The notes under the pieces were generated by a model that had not been told where the DNA came from, did no database searches, and saw only the letters and a list, made by a program, of their open reading frames with translations. DNA of 64,000 nt from Leptobrachium leishanense (taxonomy: Eukaryota; Chordata; Amphibia; Anura; Megophryidae): the NCBI GenBank assembly GCA_009667805.1, contig CM019066.1:115434190-115498189 (forward strand). Reading direction: 5' to 3'. Position numbers and translations under genes: made by a program. The stretch's first letter is position 1; each line of letters opens with the position of its first letter. Shown here one piece after another: positions 53,638 to 64,000 of the stretch.

Positions 53638-56600
53638 ATGTCTGAAAGAACAAAAAGGACAGGCAGACGCTCCCAGACACAGATAAGAGGGCAAGCAGCC
53701 CCTGTGTCGGGAGACTGTGCCTCTGGTCGGGGTGGACGTGGTGCATCCTTTGCAGGGGCACGCTTGTCCTTTCTAACTGGTGCTGGCCATCTTAAGCAGC
53801 AGCAACATACAGAGGACTTGGTGGATTGGCTAACCAGGCCATCCTCCGAGTCCTCTGCCAGCCAGGCTTCTAGTGCTTTACAGTCCACCTCAGCTGCCAA
53901 AGCATCTAATGCAGCCTGCATGTCCACAGCTACTCCTGCCGTAGCCTCGCTATCACACACGGAGTCAGCTGAATTGTTTGACATGCTGCTTGAGGATGCG
54001 CAGCAAGTACAGTGCTCTGATTCAGTCTCTGAGGTTGAGGAAGGGAGTATAATCAACCTAGAGGAAGGGGGTGCCAGTGATGACACACAAATAACTGGCA
54101 CTCATGTTGCCCCAGCAGCTGCAGCATACTACCAAGTTGGCTCCAGTGACGAGGAGATAGGGAGTGATGACAATGATGATGAGGTCACTGACTCCACCTG
54201 GGTGCCTGTTCGAACAGAGGAATTAAGTGAGGAAGAGGGGGAGGAGGAGGCACAGCAAACACGAGGCACAACATCCTCTGTGACCAACCGTAGCACTAGC
54301 CAGTCCAAGGCATCACATATCAGAGCTGCTCCGGTGCAGAGCGCTGTTGTCTCAAAGAACACATGCAGGAACTCTGTTGTCTGGGAGTTCTTTAAGAAAT
54401 GTGCAGTAGAGCACAGCGTTGCTATTTGTAATCTATGTCAGATGAGGCTTAAGCGTGAGAAAGATACCGGACACTTGGGTACCACGTGCTTGAGGCGACA
54501 TATGAACAACTGCCACACATCCCGTTGCCGCAAAACTTTGCGTAGGTCCTCCTCCTCATCTGTCTCTACCCCCACTATATGTCCTGCCATGTCATTGCCT
54601 ACAACCTCCACCGACAGGGATGATGCTACAGTAATGGATGTACCAGGTCCTTCCTCACAATGAGACATCATCCCAGCGGTTGAAGATTTACGCAGTCAGA
54701 TTACGTTGCCCCAGCTGCTGCAGCGTAAGAAAAAAATATAGTCCCAATCATCCCCAAGCACAGCGTCTAAATGCCAGCTTAGCAAAATTACTCGCATTGC
54801 AGCTGTGGCCTTTCCAGCTGGTGGACTCTGCTCCCTTCCGTGAATTTGCTGAATGTGCTGTACCACAGTGGCAGGTTCCAAAACGCCATTACTTTTCACG
54901 CAAGGCCATTCCAGCACTATACCAGCACGTGGAAGACAATGTTATCCAGTCATTGGGAAAGGCAGTCAGCAACAAGGTGCATGTGACTTTAGACACGTGG
55001 TCCAGCAAGCATGGACAGGGTCGTTACATTTCCTTCACGGCACACTGGGTAACTCTGATTGCAGCTGGGAGGGACCCAAGACGGGGCTCTGTGCTGGAGC
55101 TTGTTCATCCACCACGCAACCAGAAAGCTGCTTGTATAAGGTCTGTCTGCTCCACCACCTCTCCCTCTTCCTCCTCCTCCTCCTCCTTCTTTGTCTCTGG
55201 CGAAGTGGCAGTTAAACCGACGCCTGACAGGGTCTACGCAATGGCTCAAGCAAAAAGATGCCATACTGTGCTTGAGCTGGTTTGTTTAGGGGACAGGAGC
55301 CACACCGGGCCAGAAATTCTGTCAGCTCTGCAGGGGCAGGTGCAGAGATGGTTAACACCACGCCAGCTTCAGCTGGGAATGATCGTCTGCGATAATGGCA
55401 GCAACCTTCTCTCCGCCCTAGGGTAAAAAGGGTAAATTGATGCATGTACCATGCCTAGCACACGTCCTAAATCTAGTGGTAGAGCGTTTCCTAACCAAGT
55501 ACCCAGGGCTGCCAGAGCTTCTCATCCAGGCCAGAAAAGTTTGCAGCCACTTCAGACGGTCATTCCCAGCCACCGTTCGCCTGGCAGAAATTCAAAGAGA
55601 ATTCCACCTTCCCACAAACCGTCTGATCTGTGACATGCCCACCAGGTGGAACTCGACATTAGCAATGCTGCAGCATCTGCACAAGCAGCAGAGGGCCATC
55701 AACGAGTACCTGTGTGAGTATGGCACAAGGACAGGTTCAGGTCAACTTGGTTTCCCCCCCGCAGTGGCTGATGATCAAGGATGCATGCAGTGTACTGTCA
55801 CCATTTGAGGAGGCAATGAGGATGGTGAGCAGGGACAGTGCATGCATCAGTGACACAATTCCTTTAGTGTCCCTGCTGGAGCACACTCTGCGGGAATTAT
55901 AGATGTGGCTCTAGAGGCAGAGCAGCGGGAGGAAGAGGAGGCCTTCCCTAGCTCTCAAGGCCCCAGTCTTTCCGCAGACAGCATTCCAGCGGGTCCTACT
56001 CAGATCAGACAGGAGGAGGAGGAGGCAGCAGAATATTTAACTAGTGGGGGCATTGAAGGTGGGGATTCCTCAAGGGAGGGTTTTGTGTGCCCAGAAGCAC
56101 AATGGCTAGTGCGTGGCAGGGAGGAGGAAGTGCACGATACGGTCATCCTCATTGACCAGGAAGACTCAGAAGCTAATGCCACCTCCAACCTACGCTGCAT
56201 GGGCTCCCTAATGATGCAAAGCCTGCTAAAGGACCCCAGGATTCGTGCTATCAAGGAGAGGGATCATTACTGGTTGGCAACCCTTCTTGATCCACGATAC
56301 AAGGGTAAAGTTGCAGAGCTCATCCTGCCCGCACAGAGGGAGCACAGGATGAAAAACTTGAGGACGCTCTAAAGCGACACTTGTGTAACCCCTTTCCAGG
56401 CACTGGTAGATTACCAAGTGCTGACACACGAGCTTCTGAGGCTGCAGATGATCAGAGGAGTAGTGGTGAAGGCCAGGGCCGCTTGACTGATGCTTTTTTC
56501 TTTTTTTTAGTCCTTATCGCCCAGGGACGTCAAATGTAGGCACCCATTGCCAGCGTCTTCACCATATGGTGCAGGACTACCTAGGGGCAAGGGCAGACCT

Positions 56601-56865
56601 GGATACCTTTCCAGCAGATGATCCACTGGCTTACTGGGTGTTGAGATTGGATCACTGGCCAGAACTTAGCCAATATGCTATGCAGCTACTAGGTTGCCCT
56701 TCATCTAGCGTGCTTTCTGAAAGGACGTTCAGTGCCGCTGGAGGTTTTGTCACAGACAAAAGAGTGCGTCTGTCCACCGACTCTGTAGACTGGCTGACAT
56801 TTATAAAAATGAATCAGTCCTGGATCATCAGCTATCAATCCCCTGATGCTGGAGTAATGGAATAG
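53638..56865 (+). pseudogene. hAT transposase with BED zinc finger, multiply disrupted
   Basis: Starts at ATG 53638 (MSERTKRTGRRSQTQ). The first open stretch (341 codons) has a Ser/Glu-rich acidic N-terminus and a BED finger (VVWEFFKKCAVEHSVAICNL, C-x2-C then H-x4-H in RRHMNNCH). A TGA at 54661, probably from CGA, and an indel in the A run at 54727-54735 follow. Later frames show LNASLAKLLALQLWPFQLVD, VTLDTWSSKHGQGRY, IVCDNGSNLLSAL, MHVPCLAHVLNLVVERF, DMPTRWNSTLAMLQHL, WLATLLDPRYKGKVAEL, and the C-terminal dimerisation region DPLAYWVLRLDHWPEL and SSVLSERTFSAAGG (56566-56865). At least five frameshifts or stops. This is the ZBED/Ac-like group of hAT transposases, which cut and paste DNA with 8-bp duplications. 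It may once have mobilised 25735-28617. Confidence 0.9.
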
Positions 56866-56914
56866 ATCGGGGATGTCCTCTTCTGCATTCACAAAACCTC
56901 CAGCACTGAACTCT

Positions 56915-57540
56915 TCCACAATACCACAAAAGGGTTACGGTGTGAAGGCACTTGCTGCCATGAAAGGCACAATATTTGGCTGCACTGACGCCTGTGCCAG
57001 ATTTATATCACTTGAATTTTTTGAACCGCAGGGTCCAACCCTGCACTCTTCCACAATACCACAGAGGGGTTACTGTATTACGATGGCACTTGCAGGCCTG
57101 GCACCAAAAGCACAATATCTGGGTGCACTGACGCCTTGACCAGAATCATATCTTTTCAATATAGGACCACATGGTCTACCCCTGCATTCTTCCACAATAC
57201 CACAGAGGGGTTACTGTATGATGACACTTGCTGGCCTGGCACCAAAGGCACAATATCTGGGTGCACTGACGCCTTGACCAGAATCATATTTTTTCAATAT
57301 AGGACTGTTATAGCTGACTGTACTATACCTGTGCTATCACTTTAACTAGTGGCTCAAGCAGAGAGCATAACAAGGACCACATGGTCCACCCCTGCATTCT
57401 TCCACAATACCACAGAGGGGTTACTGTATGATGATACTTGCAGGCCTGGCACCAAAAGCACAATATTTGGGTGCACTGCCACTGACGCCTGTATCAGATT
57501 CATATCCTCAGAGGGGTTACGGTGTGACGGCACTGTTGGG
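56915..57540. repeat. about 125-190-bp tandem units in the hAT 3' region
   Basis: Four to five imperfect units, each with CTTCCACAATACCACAGAGG GGTTAC, GGCACCAAAGGCACAATAT and GGGTGCACTGACGCC. The reverse-oriented hAT copy at 26240-26540 carries two such units, so the repeats belong to the transposon. Confidence 0.8.
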
Positions 57541-60275
57541 GACGCTAAAGGACCAATTTTGAAGCACCTATTGTTACTTTCATCCAAAGCCTGCATAAGT
57601 TTCACAATAATTTAGCCAAAAAAATCACAAAACTTTTTCTGCGTGTACGAAAATGTCTCCTCTTTTCATACAGACTGCCACCCCAAGCAGTTGTTTATGG
57701 ATAGATTAAAGGAAAAGCATTTACCGTCATTTGAAATGTCATTTTTTTGTTTTTAAGTGTTTCTATACATCCTAGAAATCCGCCACTTCACGGGCAGGTG
57801 ATGGGGACCTCCTAGGCATGATATTTGAAGGAATTTTTGGGTTTTATTTTTAACCCTTATTTCATGGAAAACTCACTGTCCCTTTAAAAACATTTTTTTT
57901 AAAACTTTTTGTCCTTGTTTCCTGTTCCCCAGGGCACTACCCGGACCCCCATACACCTTTTATGGCAAATATCTAGCATATATGCCCTCTTGGAGGGCAC
58001 TCTAAAAACCGAATTTTCAGTCCCATTGACTTGCATGGAGTTCAAGTTCGGGTTCGGACCCGAACATATGGGAAGTTCGGGCCCGAACCGAACTCGGGGG
58101 GTGTTCGGCTCATCCCTAGTGTCAGGCGTCGTGTTGGGATGGATAGGTATGAATCTTTTGTGAATGCAGTTTGTGTCCGTCGCCGGAGCAGGCAGGTCAT
58201 ATAGGGCCGCGAAGTAGGTGCGAATTGTGGGGAGAATGAGGTTCGGTAGGTGTTGTGTCTTGCCGTGGATGTCCCTGATTTTGGTGATGTAAGTAGTCGA
58301 GTGGCGGGTGCGTAGCATATGAGCCAGCAGTCTCCCACTCTTGTTTCCATGAGCAAAGAAAAATGTCTTGGAACGTAAACAGTGTCGGTGATACGTGGAG
58401 TTAAGAAGAGTGGCCAGTTCCCGGCGGAGGGCTGTCAAGTCGGTTAACTGGGCAGGGTCAAGGGATTCCTTATGTAAAGACTCCAGATGATGAATGCGAG
58501 CTAAGAGATCAGTTGTAGCTGCCTCCCTGTGTTTCTTGTGCTATGACGCCTTATGAATATAAAACCCACGTATGACACATTTACAGTATGTGCTTCCCAG
58601 ATGGACAGTGGAGACACATCCGGCGTTTCATTGTCCTGAAAATAGAGGGCTAGGGTCTGCTCACAGTCGTTTGAGGTCGGGGGATCAGTCAGGAGGAAAT
58701 CATTAAGTCGCCAGGCTGGGACGGTAGGGCGATGCAGGAGAAAGAAGACGCATTGAGACCGGTGCATGGTCAGACCATGTCAAAGATCCAATCCGGATCG
58801 ATTGTAAATCAGGTAAATAATAGTGCGTTATAAAGAAATAATCCAGTCGGGAATAGATCTGCGCAGGGTGAGAAAAATATGTGTAGTCTTTGTCCTCCGT
58901 ATGCATTGCCCTCCAACAGTCTACTAATCTGTGCGTATGCAATCATTTGGAGATAGAACGAGTGACATGTGGGGGGACAGCTGAGCGTCCCGAGGACGTG
59001 TCAAGGCGGGGATCCAGTGGAACATTTAAGTCACCCCCTAAAACCAGACATCCCTCAGAGAACACAGTGATGAGGAGAAGCAATTTATTCATGAATCTAT
59101 GTTGTCCCTTGTTTGCTGCGTAAAAGTTCAGAAAAGTATATTTTGCGTCCCGCTATTTCTCCTTTTACCATTACATAACGGCTATCTTTATCAAGTAGAG
59201 TTGCTCGTTGGACAAAGGGGACAGATTTATGAAATAAAATCGCCACGCCCTTAGATTTGGCCACCGCATTGTTACTAAAAAAGCCTATTGGAAACCAAGA
59301 GTTCGTGAGTCTCGGGCCGCCCCTTCTCTAAAATGTGATTCTTGGATAAACACCACTGAGGCACGTGCTTTCTGGAAATCACGTAGAGCTCCTGAATGTT
59401 TCTCAGGTATGTTTAGGCCACTGGCATTTATGGACAGTAACATTAGAGGTTCCTGACGTATGGCCATTATCCAGGGAGAATGTTGGAACTCTCTAGGCCA
59501 ACCCCCACAGGAAGGTGTAAGGAAGGAAACTGGAGATCTAAGGGAATGGGTAGTAGGTAGTAACTATGTACACTCGGAGAGGCGGGGTTGACGGGGGGCA
59601 GGAAGAATCCAACAGACCAACCAGTGGTCTGAGTATCCTGTCCACCTCACGTGTCAACCAACCTCGGTGGGGAAAACGTGATCCTAGTGTTCGCGGGGAC
59701 TAAGGTCTAATTATGCATCGGGGCCTCCGCAGACCCCCCAAATAACACTGAATATCAATACAATAATACATTGAACGTTGTGTGAGATAAATATAAAAGA
59801 AAAAAGATTATTTCCAACCAGCAGGACCCATCTCGTCCGAGAGTCCGAGGGAAGGTGCATCGAGCGGTCTTTGAGCTTGGGCCCCATCTTCGGGGGGGGA
59901 GGGAGATAGAAGGTCCACAGTTGAGACAGTTCGGATCAAATCCTAGTCCAGAATCCACTCCCCCCCTGCAAAGAAAAGAGAAAAATAATAATTAAAAGCA
60001 AAGTCAAACCTTACACAAGTGAGTAATGGCGACAGGTGCCGCGGAGCTATATCAGTTAGAAGGTCAGGAATACTGGGACCGCAGGCCTTAGGGTAGTTGT
60101 CGTCCTGGGCCAAATTTGGGTGTTGACCGGAATGTGTAATAAAAAAGGCGCGATAAGAAAAAAATAAATAAAAATGGCATAGATCAGAAATCCTTGCGTG
60201 CTGAAGATCCAGCTCTGGGAACGCAGGTCATGGGCTGCATCAGCTTGTTCGCACTTTAAGCTTGAGCACGGAGTC

Positions 60276-61586
60276 TCACATCTGCGGCCCCGGTCCCCGG
60301 GCAGATTGTTGACGGTCGAGGCGGGAACGTTGAGAAGATGGCCGTGGTCGCGGTCTTCCAAGACCACCATTATACAGTGCCAGAGGGTCAGGCCATGTCA
60401 GTGATATCGGTGGAAGTTGCAGTAGACTAGCCAGTTCTGAAAGATCCTCAGCCTCTTGTACCAAAAATTGGCCCGCAGGAGTCGTCACTGAGAGTCCCGT
60501 TGGCATCTGCCATCAATAACGTATTTGCTGTGTTAGCAGGACACTAGTTAGCGGCTTAAAAGCTCGCCTGTATGCCAGAGTAGCCGGATGCAAGGTCTGG
60601 GAATAACTACAGGTTCGCACCCTCAAACGAAAATTCCGTAGTGACTCTAGCATGGCGCAGAATTTCTTCCTTCAGGTCAAAGCGAGACAAGCAGCATATG
60701 ATGTCCCTTGAGGGGGGCCGGGGGGTCCCTTCGGTCGTAAGGCCCTGTGTGCCGTAACAAAGTCAATCTCGGATTGAGGTGGTCTGTCAAGGAGGGCATT
60801 AAAGATATGCAGCAACACTTGTTTCAGGGCTGAGGGAGAGTCCTCGGTTTCTGGCAGACCCCTGAGCCGGAGGTTTTGGCGTCTGCCCCTATTATCCAGA
60901 TCTGTGAGATGGAGTGCCATGCTTTGCATCTGTGAAGTGTGAGCTTGTACAGCACATGCAGTAGAACCGGCTTGCAGACGGAGAGTGTCACATTCCCCCT
61001 CCAAGTGAGTAACCTTTGCAGCCAAACTGTGAATATCTGTGCGAATATGTTGCAGTTCTGACATAATGGTGGTGCTCAAATTTTCATTAGCAATTCGCAG
61101 GTCCGTTTCAGTTGGGAGGTTGTTCAGGATGGATTGCCAGTTAATCGTGGAAAGATGCCCGTTATTCCCAGGTCCCTGGGTGGTGTCAGACAAAAAAGAA
61201 GGGGTAGGACGCATAGAAGCCGGGGGCTCGAGTTGTGAGCTCTGCCCGGTCTGGGCAAGCGCCTCTGGGGAGGCCTCCAGCCGTATATGGGAAGGCGGAT
61301 TTTGGGTCATTGTTTGGGACTGCATTGCGTCTGGGGTAGCGCTCATACAGTCCCCTTGTGGATTGAGGTCCATAGCAACCGGGGACGTTGTGAGTTCGGG
61401 CACCTGGGTAGGCCGCGGTGAAGCCGGGGCCTCTATTAGTTCGTTCCGCCCAAATCGAGAGTGCGCTTCCGGCCCATCGGCGTGGTCTGATTGCGGGGTG
61501 AAGAATTGCCGCAGAGGAATCGCTGGAGCACCGCGATTTTTCTCCCCTTGCCTCTGGACACCCGTTGCCTTACTTAATTTGCCCAT
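60276..61586 (-). pseudogene. L1 ORF1 (nucleic-acid chaperone), disrupted
   Basis: Starts at ATG 61586 (MGKLSKATGVQRQ). Residues 1-150 are proline/serine-rich and disordered. About 165-235 form a coiled coil (NENLSTTIMSELQHIRTDIH, KVTHLEGECDTLRLQ). About 236-300 is the RRM start with LDNRGRRQNLRLRGLPE, the family's signature. The open frame stops at 60672 because an indel in a C run near 60715-60722 shifts frame. The CTD continues out of frame (FDLKEEILRHARV), meets an in-frame TAG, and ends about 60276-60506 (SVTTPAGQFLVQEAEDLSEL). L1 ORF1p binds its RNA in cytoplasmic particles and assists target-primed reverse transcription. It precedes ORF2 by about 0.8 kb. Confidence 0.85.
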
Positions 61587-61686
61587 TTTGGAGTCTGCTG
61601 GATGTCAAAAACGTTCTGGTGGGGGAATCTGCGGAGGAGCTCGTGCTTCACACAGCCTTCTCCATCGGCAGTCAGGCCGCGCCCCC

Positions 61687-62256
61687 TACATGATCTTTAT
61701 TATGTGTCATATGTGCTTATATATCATTTATAAAACATAATAACAATCAGGTTACTCTTTATATAATATCTTTATAAAATAATTTTCAGACAATTAATGC
61801 ACAGAGTAACATGACGGTTATTTAGTGTGGTTTGTGACCGGATACAAATTCATTAAAAATAACAAAAAACACAATTTTGTAAGCAGTCAGATAACAGTTT
61901 GCAGCTTTATCCGTGTAATCCTCGGAATTCAGTCACCTGTAACCTGTAACCTGCTGAAAACCCAAGAAAAGCAGAGTACCCAGAGGCGTTTGGATATTTT
62001 GCAGATTACCCGGAGAAAGTCCGATGTTTCATTGCAAGTCACACTTTATCCAGCAACACTAGGGTAATGTGCAAATTACCCGGTTAAACCAGTGCAGAAA
62101 ACCGGAGTACCCAGAGGCCTCTGGATACTTTACAGTTTACCCAGGTAAAGTCCAAAATTTAATTTCACTTCAGAATTTTTCTAATGACGCCTGGGTAATG
62201 TCAGGATTACCTGGGAAATCCTAGGATTAACCACACTTCGGGCTTTAACCATAACA
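61687..62256. mobile_element. distal segment of family B copy 2
   Basis: Resumes after the L1 with TACATGATCTTTATTATGTG and runs through the AT-rich core into TTACCCGG-type words and the closing CGGGCTTTAACCATAACA. The 36-bp perfect hairpin of copy 1 has collapsed here to TTTCATTGCAAGTCACACTT. Confidence 0.8.
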
Positions 62257-62594
62257 CATATATATATATAGTACATTTATATTACACAACTTCTGAGGTT
62301 TTTGTTCAGTTTCTGATGTATATATTTATTTTTACCATCATCTAGTGCTGTTAGCAGTGGCGTAGCGTGGGTTGTCGGCACCCAGGGCAAGGCAAGAATT
62401 GTGCGTCCCACCTAAACTGTGGACACGGTAACACACCCGGATTCCCTTCCACCAGTAGAGTATTGACCCCCTTACCCCACAAGCACATGTATTGTATATT
62501 AACAAAATACTGATATAATTAAAGAAAGAAACACACATGCCCCCCCCACGCTACGCCACTGGCTGTTAGGATAGGCTTTACTGGTACCATAGAG
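62257..62594. other. spacer with (TA)n and a MITE-like TIR pair
   Basis: A (TA)n tract follows family B. AGCAGTGGCGTAGCGTGG (62352) and CCACGCTACGCCACTGGCTG (62545-62564) are inverted, marking a probable MITE of about 215 bp at 62352-62566. No gene. Confidence 0.5.
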
Positions 62595-63204
62595 CAGTGG
62601 TCCCCAAAACTGGTCCTCAGGGCCCACTAACAGGCCAGGTTTAAGGCTAGGGTCAGACGAACGCATTTTCACGTTGTCTGAGAAAAAGTGCGTTCGAACG
62701 AATGGACGCATTTTTTCACGGAGTACGCGATAGCGGTCATACGATGCGCATTTGCATCCGTGATTTTGTACGGATCATCAATAAAACACTTTGTGCATCT
62801 GGACGTTATGTTGGCTGGACATTAGCAGTGTCTGACATCTCCAAATCACGCACACACGCCTCTAGCGGACGCAGCGCACTCTGTACAACCGTACTAGAGG
62901 TTTGACGTTCTCGACAAAATGCGTTCGTTTTCCACTTGCGTTGCGCAGCCGGACATTTGTGCGACCGTACTTCGTATATTGGCCGTCATTGCCCGGCATT
63001 TGCTGCTACTACGGCCGTGATTAAGTGCGCCTGCACGCGCGTTCGCACTGCGCTCGTCTGACCCTAGCCTTAAAGATTATCTTGGGAAAAGCAGACTGAA
63101 TCCTGCAATCACTGTGAAGCAAAACGTATCACTAGTGCTGGGCTGCAGAAACTGGCAAACCTGGCCTGTCAGTGGGCCCTGAGGACCAGGGTTGGGAACC
63201 ACTG
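62595..63204. mobile_element. hAT MITE, copy 2, split by a family C2 element
   Basis: CAGTGGTCCCCAAAACTGGTC and GACCAGGGTTGGGAACCACTG mirror each other and match the MITE at 6929-7109. Flanks CCATAGAG/ACATAGAC are a decayed 8-bp duplication. Its body is opened at TTAA by the element at 62645-63069; the uninterrupted copy at 6929 shows the empty site. Confidence 0.8.
62645..63069. mobile_element. family C element, subfamily C2, copy 2
   Basis: About 425 bp, GGCTAGGGTCAGACGAACGC to GCTCGTCTGACCCTAGCC, with TTAA on each side (62641-62644 and 63070-63073). Collinear with 24374-24788. Well preserved ends and CpG richness suggest relative youth. Confidence 0.87.
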
Positions 63205-63207
63205 ACA

Positions 63208-63336
63208 TAGACTGTAAGCTCCTATGAGCAGGGCCCTCTACATCTCTTGTGTCCATCCTATGTCTATCTGTATCATAAAGCGCTGCGGAAACTGTTGGTG
63301 CTATATAAATGATGATGATGATGATGATGATGGAGT
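63208..63336 (+). repeat. SINE-like retroposon tail with (ATG)n
   Basis: GACTGTAAGCTCCTATGAGC, AGGGCCCTCTACATCTC, AAAGCGCTGCGGAAACTGTT and GTGCTATATAAATGATGATG, then (ATG)n. Same tail type as 39186-39360. Confidence 0.6.
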
Positions 63337-63430
63337 ATAATTGGGGATTATTCCAGCCTTGGTGTTAGGAGGCGAATATTTTGCTATCTCTTTTCTTTAC
63401 TAAACCTCCAGCAGCAAAGAAAGTTTACAT

Positions 63431-63512
63431 TATTTATTTATTTATAAAGTATTTTACCAGGAAGGATACATTGAGATTTCTCTTGTTTTCAAGTATGACC
63501 TGGGTTCAAGAA
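63431..63512 (-). mobile_element. L2-like LINE 3' tail
   Basis: The complement of the tail at about 32255-32340: (TTTA)n, AAAGTATTTTACCAGGAAGG, ATACATTGAGATTTCTC, TGACCTGGGTTCAAGAACAT. Severely truncated copy. Confidence 0.75.
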
Positions 63513-64000
63513 CATTTAAATTCATAGCAACAGAATGAACCAATAAAAATGTATTCTCCAGCTTTGCCACATATGTTCTAGTACTGGAGAGGCCCTGGCA
63601 ACATTATATGCAATGGCTTCCTATTTATTAATTGAGGAAAGACATGGGAATGTTCTTCATGGCCAGGATGGCTTCAATCAGCACGGTTTGCACTAAATGG
63701 CAAACTGACCAAGTTGTTTTAATTACACAGGATCCAAAATACAGAGAAAAATAAACAAAATCTGTTGAAAGACCATAGATCACTGTCACGGAAACGTGCT
63801 GATTAAAAATATACTTATTTACATACTGTGGCAGATACCTAGCATAGACTTATATAAGATTGCACGTAAACTGGTACAGGAGCAGTTTTAAGAGAAAAAA
63901 CATTTTGAATATTAACTTCACCCATAAATGTATCACCTTCAAAAAATAATTGCAGTGCAGGAAAGGTCCACATACACAATATGTTGGATTGACCCCATGC
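63513..64000. other. spacer, nothing recognised
   Basis: AT-rich. No gene or repeat identified before the window ends. Confidence 0.45.

Larger units (their letters stand above)
51565..58118 (+). mobile_element. hAT transposon E (6.55 kb, autonomous-type but decayed)
   Basis: Ends TAGGGATGAGCTGTTCGG and GTGTTCGGCTCATCCCTA with a perfect 8-bp duplication GTGTCAGG (51557-51564 and 58119-58126) inside L1 ORF2. It carries a BED-finger transposase remnant on the plus strand (53638-56865), tandem repeats in the 5' region (52949-53035 and 53380-53500) and a repeat-rich 3' region (56915-57540). A CR1 (51766-52937) is inserted near the left end. Hosts nothing cellular. The same family, deleted, is at 25735-28617. 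Confidence 0.93.
49145..59467 (-). pseudogene. L1 ORF2 (endonuclease-reverse transcriptase), disrupted and split by a hAT
   Basis: Order on the minus strand: APE-type endonuclease from 59467 (LLSINASGLNIPEKHSG, VVFIQESHF; later LGGDLNVPLD, SRLDYFFI, SDHAPV); a linker with FFFAHGNKSGRLLAHMLR (58300-58438); the hAT insertion; then the RT from 51512 in a 470-codon open stretch (KCPGPDGLP, FVAGREARDN, STDAEKAFDRVNWEFL, GTRQGCPLSPLLFVLALEPL, catalytic FADDLLFF). The C-terminal part, from about 50187 in another frame, has CWRCGESPGSAIHIWWSCP, the cysteine/histidine motif of L1 ORF2. Frameshifts occur near 50200, 58440-58700 and within the endonuclease, and stops near 59280-59140. Normal function: nicking the target and reverse-transcribing L1 RNA in the nucleus. 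The hAT entered between linker and RT. Confidence 0.9.
48751..61686 (-). mobile_element. full-length L1 LINE (about 6.37 kb) split by a hAT
   Basis: It lies on the minus strand: 5' end GGGGGCGCGGCCTGAC at 61686, about 100-bp 5' UTR, ORF1, ORF2, about 390-bp 3' UTR and a poly(A) tail (T run 48752-48760). An exact 9-bp duplication TACATGATC (48742-48750 and 61687-61695) interrupts family B, whose copy 1 supplies the intact target GAGTTACATGATCTTTATT. Without the 6.56-kb hAT plus duplication it is 6.37 kb, normal for L1. Both ORFs contain frameshifts and stops, so it is dead. The ORF1 type (trimerising coiled coil plus RRM) marks L1 rather than Tx1. Confidence 0.92.
47207..62256. mobile_element. 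family B DNA element, copy 2, host of the nested insertions
   Basis: The left end TATGTTACGGATAAAGCCCG (47207) and right end CGGGCTTTAACCATAACA (62256) mirror each other and match family B copy 1. The element's own sequence survives as 47207-47483, 48607-48750 and 61687-62256, about 1 kb in total and collinear with copy 1 in reverse, including the TTACCCGGGTAA-type words and the GAGTTACATGATC core. It is opened by a VNTR retroposon and by the L1. Confidence 0.8.

Noticed and set aside
53622..54101. 159-codon minus-strand open frame
   Set aside because: Antisense shadow of the hAT transposase N-terminus.
56490..56520. Pyrimidine tract plus TAG resembling a 3' splice site in the hAT transposase
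   Set aside because: The reading frame continues straight through it (a run of Phe codons) into the dimerisation region, so no intron is needed.
61039..61740. 233-codon plus-strand open frame
   Set aside because: Antisense to L1 ORF1, extends past the L1 5' end, and has no family resemblance.

Overview
The window reads as repeat-rich intergenic or intronic DNA from a vertebrate, most likely an anuran amphibian. The basis is the mix of TTAA-flanked piggyBac/Kolobok-type elements, hAT families, CR1 and L2 LINEs, a full-length L1 with ORF1 and ORF2, solo LTRs with 5-bp target duplications, and many short inverted-repeat DNA elements in AT-rich spacer. I found no exon of a cellular gene, no rRNA or tRNA gene, no CRISPR array and no bacterial-type signal. 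All recognisable coding sequence belongs to transposable elements, and all of it is broken.

Layout. 0-9.7 kb: four copies of one inverted-repeat DNA element (family A; 463, 2990, 3783 and 5663) with 3-bp target duplications, a CpG-rich inverted-repeat family (family C; 149 and 9218), small hAT and TA-flanked MITEs, and a degenerate minisatellite. 9.7-19 kb: mostly single-copy AT-rich spacer with two more C copies, a piggyBac-like hairpin element and small repeats. 19.5-30.2 kb: family B (19525-21545) split by a solo LTR; a piggyBac-like element split by CR1; C and A-like copies; and a second solo LTR split by a 2.9-kb hAT that itself holds CR1 and a 148-bp hairpin. 30-37 kb: a hAT MITE, an L2 fragment split by another DNA element, and spacer.

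37.1-39.3 kb is the most interesting stretch. A 394-bp unit, repeated head to tail (second copy partial), contains a near-canonical type I hammerhead ribozyme fold at 37252-37338. The second unit is split by a 1.2-kb piggyBac-like element made of about a dozen consecutive hairpins.

39-47 kb: a third solo LTR, more piggyBac-like and A-like copies, and spacer. 47.2-62.3 kb is a Russian-doll nest. Family B is split by a VNTR-bearing retroposon and by a full-length L1 (minus strand, 9-bp target duplication). The L1 is split by a 6.55-kb hAT with a decayed BED-finger transposase (8-bp duplication), and the hAT by a CR1 with a reverse transcriptase remnant. 62.6-63.5 kb: a hAT MITE split by a C element, a SINE-like tail and an L2 tail.

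There is no operon-like cooperation here. The relationships between features are insertion order, shared termini, and autonomous elements that may have supplied enzymes to the short ones. Family names A, B, C, E, F and G are local labels. Superfamily calls rest on target-duplication length and termini, not on database searches.
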